Positions 33,804-45,179 of a DNA stretch of 64,000 nt are shown one piece after another. A program made the translations under genes and the position numbers. Where the stretch lies: NCBI GenBank assembly GCA_021234155.1, contig JAJEKV010000020.1:1002938-1066937 (forward strand), given 5' to 3'. The notes below the pieces were generated by a model. The model ran no database searches. It was not told the DNA's origin and saw only the letters and a list, made by a program, of their open reading frames with translations. Each line of letters starts with the position of its first letter. Positions within the stretch are counted from its first letter, which is position 1. Source of the stretch: Isoetes taiwanensis. Lineage: Eukaryota > Streptophyta > Lycopodiopsida > Isoetales > Isoetaceae.

Positions 33804-34063
33804 AGACTGCGCCACGGGGCAAATTAAAGAAAGAAATTTTTACCATCATCCCCTTCTCGATTATAGCATCAAAACTGCAATCTTCAAATGGTAAATTGGT
33901 TACATCAGTAGCGCCCAACTTAATGCATGCATCATACTTTAAATCTTAATCAATACTAGAAATGGAGCCCAGCGTTGCTGAGCATAGCTAGGAACTTTAA
34001 ATTATACACTGGAGCAAATTGTTAAATGAATTCACATTCTTATAATCACATAATTAAGAGCAT

Positions 34064-35100
34064 TTGACCACATTTTCACTTTCTCCTTTCCTTTTTCTTT
34101 TGCCTTTCCATGCTTTTCTTTCTTTCCCTTTTTTTCCCTTTCTTTTTTTCCATTTTTCCATTTACCTTTTTCCCTTCCCTTTTTTCTATTTTTCTTGTCC
34201 TTTTTGTTCCTCTCCCCTCTCCTTCCTATTTTCCTATTTTACCCTTATTTTTTCCTCATTCCCTTTTTTCTCCTCCCTGTTTCCCTTCGCCTTTTTCTTT
34301 TTTCCCCTTTTTCCCTTTTCCTTTTCTCCCCTCCCATCTCCTCCCCTCCCCTTCGCTTCGCTTTCCCCTTCCCCTTCCCTTCCCTTCCCTTTCCAATGGC
34401 CTTTTTCCCTTCCATTTTCCTCCTTTCCCAACCCTTTCTCTCTTCCATTTTTTCCCCTACTATTCTTCCCTCCCATTTCCCATCTCCCCTCTCTTTTCCT
34501 TTTCCCATATCCCTTTTCCCCACCTTTTTTTTCCTTCTCTTTTTTCTAGTGCCCCTTTTTCCCTTCCCTTTATTTTCATGCCTTTTCTTCTTCCCTTTCC
34601 TCCTCCTTTGTTCTTTTCCCTTTCCTTTTTTCCATACCTTCCCTTTTTTCTATACCTTCCCTTTTTCCCTTTCGTTTCACTTTCCCTCTTCCTTTTTTTC
34701 TCTTCTCATCCCCCCCCCCTTCCATCTTCCAGTTTCTCTATGTCCTTTTTCCTTCCCTTCCCCGCTTCCCCCTCCTTTTTTTTCTTTTCCCGTTCCCTTT
34801 CCCTTATTCCCTCCCTTTTTCTCTTCCCCTTATTTCGTGTCCTTTTTCTCTTCCCTTTTTCTCCTTTCCCCACCTTTTTCCTCACCCATTCCTAGTGTTC
34901 CTTTTCGCTCCCTCCTCCTCCCCCTTTCTTTTCCTTTCCATTTTCTTTTTCCCTTCCCTTCCCTTCTCTCTATCATTTTCCTCTTCCCCTTTTTCCCTTC
35001 CTTTTTACTCCTATTCTCACCCTTTCTCTCGTCTCCTTTTCGCAGTGTCCCTTTTTCCTTCCTTGTTTCCTTTTCTTTTCCTTTCCATTTTTCCGTGTTC
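34064..35100 (+). repeat. 1-kb polypyrimidine tract (C/T on plus strand)
   Basis: Nearly every base is C or T, built of shifting CCCTTTTT, CCTTTCC and TTCCCTTCC words. Long open frames on both strands here (rich in S/F/P/L or K/R/E/G) are artefacts of composition. Such tracts can form triplex (H-DNA). Confidence 0.9.
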
Positions 35101-35508
35101 TTTTTGGTTTGGGTGCATATTCACACGGGGGGTGACTCCAGGCAACGAGAGCTGTTGGATAGGCATATTCACCCCTTATTCCTTAATCTACACCGTACGT
35201 AAAATTCCTCGTTTGTGGGGTATGCAAGTACAAAATTTGCTATACTGTATAACAAGATTTGCAAAATACTATAAGATTTGAAGCAAAATACTATATGGTG
35301 TTGATTTTGTACGTGCAAAATATAATTATAAGGGCTCTCGCTGCCCTACGTCACCCCCCGTGTGAATATGCACCCAAACCAAAGGGGGTTTAAGGGGGAT
35401 TTTAATTTAAATGTGTTGGATCCAATGGTTGTGATAATTAATGTTAATGGTAGTTATGTGTTGGTTGTTATATTAAAAAAAAATTTTGGGCCCTTCGGGC
35501 CCTAAAAA

Positions 35509-36097
35509 AACCAAACATATGTAAAAACATGTAGCAATATGTAATATCTAATATCTAGCATTATAACAAAAAAAAAAATAACTAATATGAAGCCTGAGTA
35601 ACTATAATATTATAGCATAATGTAACTTAATTACATACGCTTTAAAAGCATATATTATTTATAAATTTATTAAAGCCATTGAAGACAGCAAGAGTATTAT
35701 AGCAATTTTGAAGCACTCAAAATAGATAGCGGCTTAAGATACGATATACATCTTCGTTGATTTGCCTATCAAAGCGGTCGCACAGAGGGCAGTTAGCCTA
35801 TTTACTTGCGCACGTAAACCCAACCAACCAACCAACCAACCATAATAACAACACATCAATAGGGTCTTCGCCATGCGCAGGTGGTGGTTGCGCTGATGGT
35901 GGCAGGACTAATTGAACTTGATCTTCATTTATTGGATTCTCTAGTACAGTAATGTTGGATCAACATCATGTTGACTTCAGGCATCGAAGAAATGTCATGT
36001 GGAATTGATGGATTGAGAGATTCTATAGTCTGCATGAATGTAAAGGAAAGAAATTGGTTAGATTGATATTAATTTAGAAAATAGAATTTTACTAGTG
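35509..36097. other. intergenic DNA, no gene seen
   Basis: AT-rich with a short CAACCAACCAACCAACC run at about 35,820. No coding frame of note. Confidence 0.4.
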
Positions 36098-36247
36098 AAA
36101 TAAAATTGAATCAATAAAAGCTTTTGACACTGATATGCTCTACAATAATGTTTTATTCACAAACCTTTAGTAACAAAATAAAATTGAATCAAATAAAAGC
36201 TTTAGACATTGATATGCTTGACAATAATGTTTTATTCACAAACCATT
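36098..36247 (+). repeat. tandem duplication, about 75-bp unit
   Basis: Two copies sharing AAATAAAATTGAATCAA, then TAATGTTTTATTCACAAACC, at 36,098-36,167 and 36,175-36,245. Confidence 0.75.
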
Positions 36248-36458
36248 GCATGAAAGACAACAACATCAACGTTACTCTGCAGTAATAATTGGTGAGGTTC
36301 ATAAAGAACTTAGTGACACTTTCTCACGGGTTGCCTGGCTTTGGTTTAACAAGTGAAGAGAATCGGCCAGTTTGGTGATGTGGAGTAGGTTTCCTGTAAC
36401 AGTCAGTGAAGCGAGATCAAGGATAGAGGTTTTGAAGCAAGCTTGCTCTGTTAGCATT

Positions 36459-38052
36459 TGTGACGTTCCACGTATTTATACGGTCTACTATACGGGACAC
36501 GTACAAATACAAGCACGTCACTCCCTAGAGGTACGCTACCATGGGGGTATGGGAACTTAATTACAACCTAGGGGGTTACCTTACAAAGGATTAAAATTAG
36601 CTATGCTAATTTAACACATTATTAATAATAACCTATAACCTAGGAAATTAGGATAATTACCAATTGGGAAGGCGCCACCTGCCCCAATCGATTGGGCAGC
36701 ATGGGGATTGCCAAGTTTGGATGCCAACTTGACCCCTATCCCTGGGATTGACTCCTGAAGATCGACCAAGGAAGGCCAGGAGCTGAGCGCCATCAACCAC
36801 CTGCAGAGAACCGCCATACCAGTCGTCCCTGTGAAGCCACAGCTGAATCTTCAACCGCCAGGAGATGGAGGCGCCCCATGGGAATGAGTCCAGCCAGAAT
36901 TCAGGTAGGTGGCTATGTGAATTCTAGTTAACACTTGGTTGTGTCCGTCTTTCTCTGTTCTCTTTGTAATTCAATCATAGAAACTAACCCTTGATTGTAC
37001 AAACAAGTTCTCTTTATATTCAATTCTGGTTCTTACTCTGAAAGGATGGATTGTTAGTTCTTTGTTTGATCTGACTCTGAAACGGGGGGATTACGGGGGT
37101 AGAGGCCTCTGAACCGTGTATAGTAGTATGCTCCTAGATAGCCTTTTTAAAGTCCCATTAAATGCGGCTCAGGTACAAGAGCCCACCGGGTCCTAGATGC
37201 TATGGTCCGCTTAGCACTGAGACAAAGGAACACGCTGGTGACATGAGGGGTGGGTCTTGCATGAGCATGCAAGGCTCCGAGACTCCCTAAGGATGGGCTA
37301 GGCGATGGCGGGTCCACGAGGGGCGGGTATGGGTCCGACACTCCCCGGGTGGGAAGGTGTGATCCGTGATGAGCACCTTGCACTTTGAGTAGATTTAGGG
37401 TGAGTAAGCCTGCACGGACAAGGGGTCGATGCGGCACGTATTCTCTAGCTCACCCATGCAACCACCGCGGATTACGGAGGGGACGCTTCCCGACCTGCCT
37501 CATCGGACCGCGCCATGAACCCGGAGTAGGCTCGAGGGTGATGCCACGAGTTTGCGTCTCCGGAAGGCTATAGCGGCCATAGCATGAATTGACCCATCCG
37601 CAAAGTGTGCACGGGGAGGGGCGGATGGAGTGGACAACCCTAGCCAATGTTCTATGCCGCCTAACGCCATGCCGGACTTGGCCTGGCGCTGATCTCTTGA
37701 GGCCCACCATACCGATGATCCCCACGGAGTCCGAGCAGGGGTAGAACCTGGGGTTTGGGGTTTTTTTAGATTAGATGCATGTTCTATGCCGCGTTGGTAT
37801 ATTGATGGATGCGCCACCCTTCGTGGTGGTTATTTATGTATATTCGCTTGTGTGCTAACCCTTGTATTCATGCTTCCGCGACGTAGGAGTCCCATTGGCG
37901 TGGGCGAATGACCCCTTCGTGTCCTTCTTGGGCCTCATTTCATCGGCCCGGACTGAACCGGAGGGCCCCGCTCATGGTGAGATGACCGCCATGGAGGGGA
38001 AAGTCCTCGTATGTATACGTCCGAGGGTCGTGATATATTCGGGAGCGCCACG
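36459..38052 (+). repeat. 5' LTR
   Basis: Starts TGTGACGTTCC and ends GGGAGCGCCACG directly before the PBS. The first ~600 bp are almost identical to the 3' LTR; the GC-rich last ~1 kb differs by many small indels. Confidence 0.85.
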
Positions 38053-38053
38053 G

Positions 38054-38066
38054 TGGTATCAGAGCC
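38054..38066 (+). other. primer binding site, initiator tRNA-Met type
   Basis: TGGTATCAGAGCC, the usual plant LTR-retrotransposon PBS complementary to the 3' end of initiator tRNA-Met, two bases after the 5' LTR. Confidence 0.9.
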
Positions 38067-38778
38067 GTGATTTGGGTTGTTCAAATCATAGACCGGCCAA
38101 ACACTAAACTCGTGAGTACCGGTAGTTAGGAGGGGGCTAAGTCAATGTGTCGTTAGTTCTCTTTGTTGTTTGGCTTGGTGTTAGGTTAAGTTAAGAAATT
38201 GTAGCTTAAAAAAAGTGGAGGGGCCAAGATTGGAGGCCTAACAGGTGCCGTGGGTAACTCAAATGACAAAGATGTTGGCTCCATTGGATTGGGCACTCTA
38301 ATTACCCTAAAACGATCCAACTCCGGTGAAAAAATAGTCAAGGGCAGGCCCAAAACGACTCCTGCCGCTGCCTTTTGTCGCTTTGCGATCAAGCTAGAAA
38401 TCTTTGCCGCCAACCGACCGGACTCGAAGTCAACGCGGGCCCGCCAGGTCAACTCGCGCCGCTGCCATTCGACAACACCGCCGGCGCAGAAACCGTGATA
38501 ATGCCATCGGCGCTCGATATATGTGTGGCGTATTTCCGCCATATATTTTTTTAATAATAATAAAATTTTAAGTTAATAAGAAAAATTTGAAATTTTAAAA
38601 GTTAATTGGCCGTTTAGCAAACTATTTTTCGTCATTTGCTTTTGCTTCAAGCGCCTCCAACCGCCTGAACCGCTCTCAGCCATATCGCCACCGGACGGAC
38701 CAATCTTTGCGCCCTTGTGCACTTGTGCCTCTAAGCGCCCCTCTCGCCATCCTTTTAGCATGACGCCCACTATTTCCC

Positions 38779-39991
38779 ATGGCTATTACCAAAGCTCGGA
38801 CCCGATCCACCATGAGCATCGTGGAGATCTACGCCATGATTGCTAAGCACATGGCCTCGACCCCGGCCTCATCGACATCTTGTTGGATGAGCTGGTCAAT
38901 AAATTTGAGAACAATGGCGGATTCCATATCCCGTCTATCACTTCGAGCCATTCCCTCATCAGGTGAACCCACGCCAGCTCCCCTACACCCTTGTTGAGCA
39001 ACTCCGACTGGTGATGATGCTCATCAAGTTTTATCCTCGAACAAGAAGGCCATGCGGGAGGAGGAAGATGTCAGGGAAGGCCCGAACCCGGATTAGGGAG
39101 TTTTGCCGGGGAAGGCGACCAGGGAGATTGAGCGGATCCGACACAGCAGCCCGGGGTAGGGAGTACCGTATTTCTGGAGACGGCTTTACCCGTCATCGAT
39201 GGCAACCATTGAGGTTCCCCATACCAATGGCATGAGGGTTCCAGCGGTTTTGTCCGGGGAGAAATCCCCTCGACATCAAAGATCGACTATCGACAACTAT
39301 TGAGATAGATATGGGTCTTCGGCCACAAGGTACCACGCCGAACTTAATCGCCGTACGCAGCCCAACTTTTGCTCAAATCCAAGAAGACTTAAGGCAAGCT
39401 CGGGAAAAGAGAGAAGTTGGAGCAAGAGGAGCGGGACCGACAAGATCAGCGGGACCAACAGGGGGAGGAGGTGCATCCGGGAGTGGCTCAACCCAAACCC
39501 ACGATCCGGATTGAAAGCTCAGAAGGAAGGAGTTGCTCATAAGGCCGGCAGTCAATACAAAGATAAGTTAAAGACTGTCGGGGCTTTTGGGAAGAAGACC
39601 AGCTCCGACCGGAGGCAGCAGAGAGTGGATAACTCCCGGCCGGTTGCTGGGGCTAAGACGGTGCCAACATCGTCGGGGCCTAGGCCACAGCGGAAGCCTC
39701 ATCGGTTCCGACCCGGTACCGTGGCATTGCGGGAGATCCGCAAATTTCAGAAGTCCACGGACCTTCGTCGATCGAAAAGCTGCCTTTTCGTGAGGTGGTA
39801 CGGAGATCGCGACGGCAATTTAAGACCGATCTCGTTTCCAGACCTTTTGCAATTTTGGCCCAAGAGGTGCTGAAGCCTACTTGGTAGCACTTTTTGGTGA
39901 TGCCAACCTTTGCGCTATCCACGCAAAGAGGGTCACCATAATGCCTAAGGATTTAGCCCTCGCCCGTAGGATACGGGGGGAGCAACCTTAG
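38779..39991 (+). pseudogene. retrotransposon-borne ORF ending in a histone H3 histone-fold domain
   Basis: From ATG 38,779 the text reads MAITKARTRSTMSIVEIYAM. Frames then shift repeatedly through acidic and charged helical text ([18 protein letters not shown] near 39,370). From 39,680 to the TAG at 39,989 it is unmistakably histone H3: [20 protein letters not shown], then [36 protein letters not shown] and [14 protein letters not shown], ending ARRIRGEQP. The alphaN helix, the histone fold and Cys110 equivalent are kept. The tail before it ([30 protein letters not shown]) is unlike canonical ARTKQTARKS, so a variant of CENH3 type is possible. At least three single-base indels (about 39,765, 39,803 and 39,870) break the fold. 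AATAAA follows at 40,039. Whether this is one fused protein or two ORFs is unclear. Confidence 0.7.
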
Positions 39992-40038
39992 CCTACTTGC
40001 GGGGATCCGCATTTGTACATATTTTGTTTGTAATAATT

Positions 40039-40044
40039 AATAAA
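40039..40044 (+). terminator. polyadenylation signal AATAAA after the H3-like ORF
   Basis: AATAAA 48 bp after the H3-like stop codon, in an AT-rich stretch, inside the retrotransposon. It suggests a cDNA-like or independently expressed unit. Confidence 0.4.
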
Positions 40045-40149
40045 GAAGCTTTTATTTTGAATTAAAAGTTTAAGAGTTTTTTTTTTTTCATGTTAAATTT
40101 AAAATAAAATGCTGACATCAGCTTTATTAAGAGGGTTTAAAGGGGACCG

Positions 40150-41275
40150 TAGGGTTATTTTAAACGCTTTTTCCTCTCCTCCCTCCTAGCGCCATATTGG
40201 ACCTTGCTGCCTGGTACCTTGATGGAGAGAAATGGGATCCACAGGTTCCCTTCGACTTCTTTGCAGACCTTTGCTATGCCAATGCATAGACCTCCTTGCC
40301 AACATAAAACGGCATCAGGACTATGCCGGATTCCTTGATTTTTACATGGAGGAAATGCTTCCTCTGGTATTCCTCTAGGATCCTCCCCACTTGTATTTGA
40401 GCTGTGGAGATAGTTGGCAGATGCTAGGGGGGGGACACATATGCCTATGACGCCTTGAAGGGGAAACTCCGATGGGGTAAACACCCTACCGGTGGTCCGC
40501 AAAGATCGTGGGCAGCAGATCGGAAGCTACTTTCGCTCTAGCAATCCTCATGGACCAATACGCGTTGAGGATGAAACCTTGCCGGCAGAGAAGGGCAAAG
40601 CTGCCGAAATCCTCCGAGGAGGGGGGATGACGAGCATATAGGAATGGGCTTAATTTTGCCCGCTGGAAAGAGCTAGCGAGGAGCTACCACCGCGCCGTGT
40701 GACCCATCTATAGGCTTGTCGAGGGGTTAGGACGGCCTTCCGGTTATTTATCACCGAGGGGAATACCTTCTCTTGGATGATATTATCCGGACGTATCAAT
40801 GTAGTGGCGTTTAAACGAAAGCGCGCAAAGACCATGTACTTTATGAGCTTGCGGAGTATTGTATGGATGATTTCATCGACTTCACTTCTACCGAAGCCCA
40901 GGAGGTGCACCAACCGCCGCAGCCCGATTCCGTCAGAGACCCTAGAGCCGGGCGGAGACTCTATTACGTCTTCAGGACTTTGTGATGCAGAACCCGGCCT
41001 TAACCGCACCTGGATGCCTTCGACTATGGGACCTCACGTCCCAAACATCAATATGGTTGAGGTTCCCTCCGGCTTCGATGATGAGGGTGAAGATTTATAT
41101 CATAACCCCCGCGATAAGAAGGGAGCAACAGAGCTCAAGGAGGAAGAAGTCCCCATGGACTTGGATAAGGAAGTGGCCATCCGAAACTCCGCAAGGGAAA
41201 GGCGCTGCAGTAACCACCTCACCCGTTTCTTTTGTCGGCCTTCACGGGCGGGCAGGTTCTCTTCATAGCCCGGGA
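40150..41275 (+). pseudogene. second pre-gag coding relic, unknown
   Basis: Coding-like pieces in shifting frames include YHRGEYLLLDDIIRTYQCSG, HVLYELAEYCMDDFIDFTST, EAQEVHQPPQPDSVRDP and VPNINMVEVPSGFDDEGEDL, then KGATELKEEEVPMDLDKEV. The last part is strongly acidic. Indels every 50-150 bp prevent a reading of the whole. No family recognised. It lies between the H3-like ORF and the next pre-gag ORF. Confidence 0.35.
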
Positions 41276-41752
41276 CTTAGGGCGAGGCTGAAGCTTCATG
41301 GTGGGCCCTCAGATTGCACTTTCTACACTCGCCCGGCCATAAGAAGCTTCCCTATCGACGTTCGTATGATGTACTGCGTCTGACGGGATCTTGCCCTACC
41401 GCCTTGGGCCGATATTATTGCGCCTTGGATGGGCATGAAGCCCTCCGCGGCAGCCCCATTGGCCGTTGCTTATCCACCGGAGGTTGCATCACGATGGCGG
41501 CCCACCGTGGACCACAGGGTAGCTCTGGCTGCGACACCGACCGCCTCCACCACCTCCTAGGGCTAAGGATAAAGAGGCAGGGCCTAGTTCCGAGCTCACT
41601 GGATGTTATATAAATTTTGTTATATATATATATACACAAGTAGTTAGGAGATTTTGGATTGGCAATTGCTTAGACCATATTGAAAAATGTGTACCTTATC
41701 TACTTATTAAATACAAAGCTTTCTTGACGAGTATAACTAAATTGTTTTTTTT

Positions 41753-42294
41753 ATGATATCCTCTTCCAACGCATTAAAGTTTAGGGTACAGTGGAATTAC
41801 AAAATGTTCTCTATTCATTCCAACTATGTTGCAGAGGAAACCATTTGGGAGTATGAAGAAAGAATCACCGACATGGTTAGGGAGAGCGATCCCGCCCGCC
41901 CGAGACCCCAGGACTATGGCCAGAGATATGGTGAATATCCAGAGTGGGAGGAAGGCTATGAAACCGACCCACCGCCACCGTGGGAACTCTACCACCGACA
42001 AAAGGGCTGGAGATAGTTAACATCCTCGGGGATCGAAGCCGAGGATCCGAAGATGACCTATTGGTCGCACGGGACCATCGAATATGACCGGGACACAGAA
42101 GCCTTCGGGGACGCCAATGACCATCTTTGGCAACTCTTTTATGGTCTGAAAGGCTCTTTAACCTTCTGATTATCAGCCCAACATGGGAGTACCAAGCAAT
42201 CATTGTCCAAGCCCGGGCGCTATAAACTTGTCCTCACACGGGACGGAGAGTACCCGCTATGCGATCCCAGATTCTTCGCCAACCCCTAGGCTTG
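41753..42294 (+). pseudogene. third pre-gag ORF, 180 codons, two internal stops
   Basis: One frame runs from about 41,753 (first ATG 41,756-41,813 region) to TAG 42,292-42,294. It is interrupted only by TAG at 42,014 and TGA at 42,170, positions where Gln and Arg fit. Text includes LKFRVQWNYKMFSIHSNYVA, ETIWEYEERITDMVRES, EYPEWEEGYETDPPPPWELY, AEDPKMTYWSHGTIEYDRD and YKLVLTRDGEYPLCDPRFF. The first part faintly resembles a chromodomain-like pattern (FRVQW then a downstream W-E); I would not rely on it. An AATAAA lies at 42,428. Function unknown. Confidence 0.4.
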
Positions 42295-42427
42295 GTCTCT
42301 TCTGTTATGTTTTCTTTGTTGCTGTTACGCTGTGTGCCGATAGAATTTTAAGAGTTTCCACTGTATCATACCTACTTCCGTCTTAACCCATGTACCAATA
42401 TACTTGTTTTGTATTCGACTTCAAAGA

Positions 42428-42433
42428 AATAAA
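42428..42433 (+). terminator. AATAAA after the third pre-gag ORF
   Basis: Polyadenylation-type hexamer 134 bp after the stop, before the gag start at 42,541. Confidence 0.35.
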
Positions 42434-42540
42434 AACATTGTTTTACGTTTGTATATTCTTTTGATCTCAATTATTTTTAAAGGGATTATACATTAGTATA
42501 TATCCGCTATATATTCATGAATGCTCCCTATAGGCCGAGT

Positions 42541-43850
42541 ATGCGTGAACGCTTTTGGCAACACCCTCCAACGCCAAAAGAGGGCTCACCCCGAACAGAA
42601 TTAATGTTAATGAAAAGGCAACTTCGGTGAGGAGTTGTGCTTATGTGTTACATACCAATCCACCGCCACATACTCGTGAGGACGGACTGGAATTACCTCT
42701 CATAACCATTGAGTCCACCACGACAACAGCCATCTCCTCCTCGAGCTAGCCCCTCGCACTGCATTTGCAGGAGGACTCATGCTAAGCCGCCATCGGGTTC
42801 CTCTAAGGATAGCCGCTTCCTCACATTCAACCACCTCTCGGTTCTTCGGGTCCTCGCTATTAGACAAAGGATCATTCAAGACGTAAGGATAAGGAATAAC
42901 CGAAAACGGTTGATACGCCTATCACTAGTATATGGAAGAAACCTAAGTTGGCTTTGATGGGAAATCCAGAGGAGGCTTGAATGCGGAATCTTGGTTGGAC
43001 TAAATGAAGGAATTCGGGAAGTCCTATGGAATGACAGAGAAAGACACAGTGGAAGGTCGCCACCACTTAACCTTACCGGAGTCGCCCGTATTTGGTGGAA
43101 AGGTTACGCCAGAGCTAAACACCGGGATAGGAGCAGATGCAAGTTCAGAAGTTTGCTAAGGCTTTTAAATCGCAGACGCGTCCTCACGGCGACAAATGCC
43201 AACGTGATTCGCATCTTCTACAGGTTGGAACGTAAGGGCATGTCCGTGCGTGCCTACACCGTTTTAATTCATGCGCTTTGAGGTTGTATGTGCCTGTGAA
43301 TGAATGAGAAAAGAGCAAGAGAGGGCTACATTGAAGGGTTGGCCCCATCTATTAAACGAATGGTCAAGGCTATCGACTCCAAAGTCAAGAGCAGAGGCGA
43401 AGCCAAGGCATTAAGCCTTGAGGAAGATTCGCCAAGGAGCCAAGATCCGCGACCGCGCTCCTTACTCGCAGCCCACGGCCGCCCACACCTTACAAAACCC
43501 CGATCGCCAAGTCCGGGCCCTCTCAAAGACAATTCCTATGGACGCCGTGGAGAAGAAAGTTGCTTTTAGCACGCCAGATAAGCGTAACAATGCTGGTAAG
43601 GAAATGGGGCCTCTTTATGTCCATTCCTAAAGAGGCCGAGAACAGCTCACGGATAAGGCATGCTACAGGTGCATGAGGCCCGACACTTCATGCGTAATTG
43701 TCCGCATGACGGCCACGCCAGACCGCTCAACCGCCATGGCCGACCTCGATTGGGAAGATTTGAGTCCAATCTTGTCGCCAAAGACGAGGCTCCCCGAGTA
43801 CATTCATGGTGCGCCTCTCATATTCTTGCCGCTATAGAAAAAAAGTAACT
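42541..43850 (+). pseudogene. gag of the plus-strand gypsy element
   Basis: It begins MRERFWQHPPTPKEG at 42,541, a common gypsy gag start. The capsid motif GVARIWWKGYARA (43,080) matches the minus-strand relative. A CCHC knuckle is readable in two frames near 43,660-43,700 (CYRC, then HFMRNCPHDGH). Frameshifts are numerous. Confidence 0.75.
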
Positions 43851-44069
43851 GAAAAGCCAGCTTCTTATTTATTTCTACAATAGGCCGAGTAGACAAGAAG
43901 CCCTTCATAATTTTGATGGACACGGTAGTAATGATAATTTTGCTTCTCCTAGAATGGCCCGTGTAATCGCACTGGAAACATTGAGATCCCGACCTAAGCC
44001 AAATACATTAGCTAGCAGAAGATCGTATTACCACTCATGGCCGTGATTAACCTTAAAATGGATTTATTT

Positions 44070-45070
44070 TGGGGGCACCAGTTGCCTTGGGTGCCGAGTT
44101 AATGGACATTGGCAAATATGATCTTATTGTGGGAATGGAGTTTTTAGCGTCTGCTAGGGCCCACATAGACTGTGGAGAACGGGAGGTCACCTTCAACGCC
44201 GCTAATGGAGCACGGTGACAATAAAAGGTGATTCATTACACCGCTTATGCGGTCAATGTCAATAAAGCAGCTAGGAAAAGCTATATACTGAGGAATGAAC
44301 TTCTTTGCCTCATTAAACTTGCTTCCCTTGAGTCGGACTCAAAAAAGCAAAGTAATCGACGCTTTACCATCGGACATTGCTACCCTTCTTCGAGAATTTA
44401 GCGATCTTTTTCCAGATGAGATCCACAAGCTTCCTCCTTTTAGAGGGGTGGAATGTGAGATAACTCTTGAACCGGGTACTAAGCCTACCAGTAAAGCCCC
44501 GTACCGAATGAGTCCTCCGGAGTTAGCAGAGCTTAAGAAACAGCTACAAGAGTTACTGAATTTGGGGTTTATTCGGCCTAGTGTTTCACCATTTGGCGCT
44601 CCTATTCTTTTTGTCAAGAAAAAAGATGGCTCCTTAAGGATGTGTATTGATTATAGGCAACTCAATAAGCATACCATCAAGAATCGCTATGCTTTGCCTA
44701 GGGCAGATGATCTTATGGACCAGTTGCAAGGAGCAAAATATTTCTCAAAGATTGATTTGCGCTCCGGGTACCATCAGATAAGGATTAAGGAAGAGGACAT
44801 CCATAAGTCTGCTTTTCGTACCAGATATGGGCATTACGTAATTCACCGGCCATGCCTTTTGATTGACCAACGCCCGCAACGCGTTTATGCGGTTGATGAA
44901 TGACATTTTCCCGCCAATACCGGATGACTTTGTTGTCATTTTTTTTGATGACATTCTCATCTATAGTAAAACCTTGCAGCAACATGAACAACATCTTCGA
45001 TTAGCTTTGCGGCTGGCGCCATCACTCTTCGCCAAGTTCTCTAAATGCAAGTTCGCCACTCAGGGGTAGA
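44070..45070 (+). pseudogene. protease tail and reverse transcriptase
   Basis: LMDIGKYDLIVGMEF-like protease text lies near 44,100-44,150. The long ORF 44,295-44,903 holds [60 protein letters not shown] and [17 protein letters not shown]. After a frameshift near 44,840 comes DDFVVIFFDDILIYSKTLQQ with the catalytic FDD. Role: copying element RNA to DNA. Confidence 0.9.
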
Positions 45071-45179
45071 CTATTTGGGGCATATTATCTCAAAGAAGGA
45101 ATTGCTACAGACCCGCCTAAGATAGAAGCAAAGAAAGGATTGGCCCATTCCAGCTAATGTTTCGTAGAGGTCCGGAGTT

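Larger units (their letters stand above)
33338..35508. mobile_element. palindromic (fold-back) element copy I, flanking a polypyrimidine tract
   Basis: The left end reads TTAGGGCCCGAAGGGCCC and the right end GGGCCCTTCGGGCCCTAA, inverted. Inside each end lie AACAACCAACACATAA and GGGTGCATATTCACACGGGG with its complement. The central ~270-bp core (35,110-35,385) has its own inverted ends and a second left part at 33,412-33,600. Between the arms lies 1 kb of pyrimidine-rich DNA. No transposase is encoded. Other copies are at 51.1 (split), 51.4 and 55.5 kb. Confidence 0.65.

Noticed and set aside
34064-35202. Long ORFs up to 335 codons in the CT tract, and their minus-strand partners
   Set aside because: Amino-acid content is only that of C/T or G/A repeats; several frames are open at once on both strands.
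36611-36817. 68-codon minus-strand ORF conserved in both LTRs
   Set aside because: It is identical because the LTRs are copies of each other; no start context or family.
38186-38542. Minus-strand 118-codon ORF after the 5' LTR
   Set aside because: No family resemblance, opposite to the element's sense, in GC-rich leader sequence.
39680-39991. Calling the H3 domain a definite CENH3
   Set aside because: The loop length between the first two helices equals canonical H3 and the tail is damaged; only an H3-family call is supported.
2201-42172. Genetic code with TAA/TAG read as glutamine
   Set aside because: TGA stops and frameshifts occur in the same relics and a related element has CAG at the comparable site; methylation-driven decay is simpler.
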